This document shows positions 58,938 to 59,601 of a DNA stretch of 59,601 bases, one piece after another. Source of the DNA: Hyphomicrobiaceae bacterium (lineage in GTDB: Bacteria > Pseudomonadota > Alphaproteobacteria > Rhizobiales > Hyphomicrobiaceae). Location of the stretch: the NCBI GenBank assembly GCA_023384095.1, contig JAHDXT010000020.1, forward strand, positions 1 to 59,601. Direction: 5' to 3'. The notes beneath the pieces were generated by a model that did no database searches, was not told where the DNA came from, and worked only from the letters and a program-made list of their open reading frames with translations. Each line of letters begins with the position of its first letter. The stretch's first letter is position 1. A program made the position numbers and the translations under genes.

Positions 58938-59601
58938 TCAATCTGTTCGATCGCCGGGCGCCTCGGCGGATGCCAACCGCGCCTCGCTCATGGTGGGCGT
59001 CGCACGCCGCGGCATCGAGTGGCTTGCCCCGGCGCTGGCCAGCGCCTTGCCGATATTCATCAGGTGGCGCAGGGCCTCCTGGTTTTCGGCCGGCCTGACG
59101 AGCGACAGCAGCCCGCCGAACCCGCCCCTGGCGCCCTGATGGTTAGCGGTTTCGGTCGCAGCGTAGTCCAGGGCCGAAAGCAGGCGCTCGAGCTGATCGG
59201 TTCGGTCCGCCAATCGACCGAGGCTTGCCGCGAGACGCTCGAGGCGTCCTGACGCCTCCATGTCGGCCAGTAGGTCCAGGATTCGGACGGCGCCACAGCG
59301 ATTGGCGCGATCGACAAGCGACAACCCATCCGCAGCGATTTCCGCAAGCCGCGCCACGACGTCGTCGCTAAGCGCGTCCTCGGCGGCGCCAAAGACCCGG
59401 GCGAGTTGCGCCACGCGCTCGAGATCGCCGTTGTCGACGAGCCTGGTGAGGACCGGCAGCGCCCGCTTCAAGCCGGAGCGGTTGAGCTGGTCGACGAGGT
59501 CCAGCCCCTCGGAGGCGCTGTCGGCGAGCCGCGCCACGATGTCGTCGCTGATGGCGTCCTCGGCAGCGCCATAGACCCGGGCGAGTTGCGCCACGCGCTC
59601 G
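58938..59601 (-). CDS. DUF1641-like protein with internal 60-residue repeats, N-terminus missing
   Basis: At least 221 residues; the gene enters from the right edge. Two near-identical units of 60 residues start ERVAQLARV(Y/F)GAAEDA and contain SDDIVARLAD or SDDVVARLAE, then a degenerate third unit ERLAASLGRLADRTDQLERLL. The C-terminal part GGFGGLLSLVRPAENQEALRHLMNIGKAL resembles DUF1641. DUF1641 proteins often lie near formate dehydrogenase genes, but none is visible here. The number of repeats upstream is unknown. Confidence 0.65.
   Translation of the reverse strand, partial: ERVAQLARVYGAAEDAISDDIVARLADSASEGLDLVDQLNRSGLKRALPVLTRLVDNGDLERVAQLARVFGAAEDALSDDVVARLAEIAADGLSLVDRANRCGAVRILDLLADMEASGRLERLAASLGRLADRTDQLERLLSALDYAATETANHQGARGGFGGLLSLVRPAENQEALRHLMNIGKALASAGASHSMPRRATPTMSEARLASAEAPGDRTD
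59341..59601 (-). repeat. 180-bp-period tandem repeat in the DUF1641-like gene
   Basis: The 81 bp at 59341-59421 and at 59521-59601 are about 90% identical by eye (roughly eight mismatches). This gives a 180-bp (60-codon) period and continues out of the window. Confidence 0.75.

Noticed and set aside
1-59601. CRISPR arrays, tRNA or rRNA genes
   Set aside because: No regularly spaced direct repeats and no tRNA or rRNA signature were seen, apart from the tRNA-like domain of ssrA.

Overview
The window is GC-rich DNA (roughly two-thirds G+C by eye) with dense, mostly chromosomal housekeeping genes. Several features point to an alphaproteobacterium of the Hyphomicrobiales (Rhizobiales) type. These are a circularly permuted two-piece tmRNA gene, the run fumC-DUF4169-RHH and sspB-thyA-folA-hflK-hflC-DUF2065-degP, a DUF4170/acyltransferase/waaA/lpxK lipid A block, two DUF1127 proteins and a bactofilin. 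I see no prophage, insertion sequence, CRISPR array, rRNA or tRNA. The species cannot be named from the sequence.

Layout. 1-9 kb: redox and transport genes. A minus-strand pair encodes a PoxB-like ThDP enzyme and an FAD-linked oxidase cut by the window edge. They are followed by a PPC-domain protein, an FMN-dependent 2-hydroxyacid dehydrogenase, MgtE, an SLC13-type permease, a universal stress protein and a small membrane protein. 9-17 kb: a PanB-like protein with altered active-site residues, a bactofilin, a UvrD/PcrA helicase and a large AsmA protein. 17-23.8 kb (minus strand): fumC-DUF4169-RHH, then an accessory stretch (formylglycine-generating-enzyme-like protein, small proteins, SDR-cupin-NIPSNAP), then sspB directly downstream of a two-piece ssrA gene. 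23.8-33.4 kb (plus strand): CPBP protease, thyA-folA, hflK-hflC-DUF2065, degP, psd-pssA and a CBS/CorC-type membrane protein. 33.4-39.5 kb: manC, a histidine kinase with a HerA-like ATPase, a LysE exporter and rsmE. 39.9-47.2 kb: ubiA, DUF4170, a phosphatase on the opposite strand, a fused acyltransferase-Kdo transferase, lpxK and a CysN/CysC-like protein. 47.3-59.6 kb: a ThDP enzyme, pcaG/pcaH, a membrane J-domain protein, a DUF3754 protein, prmA, two DUF1127 genes, an M24 aminopeptidase P, an MFS transporter and a DUF1641 protein that runs off the end.

How genes fit together. tmRNA and SspB are the tagging and delivery parts of ribosome rescue and proteolysis, and here they are neighbours. 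HflK/HflC and DegP handle membrane and periplasmic protein quality control. Psd and PssA make phosphatidylethanolamine. The acyltransferase-WaaA fusion and LpxK build the lipid A-Kdo core. The CysN/CysC-like protein beside them could supply activated sulfate, but its GTPase domain lacks about 49 residues including switch I.

The most interesting observations are the adjacent permuted ssrA and sspB, the deleted CysN GTPase domain, the acyltransferase-WaaA fusion, the PanB-like protein with two substituted active-site positions, and the membrane-anchored J-domain protein. I do not see one wholly new multi-gene system.
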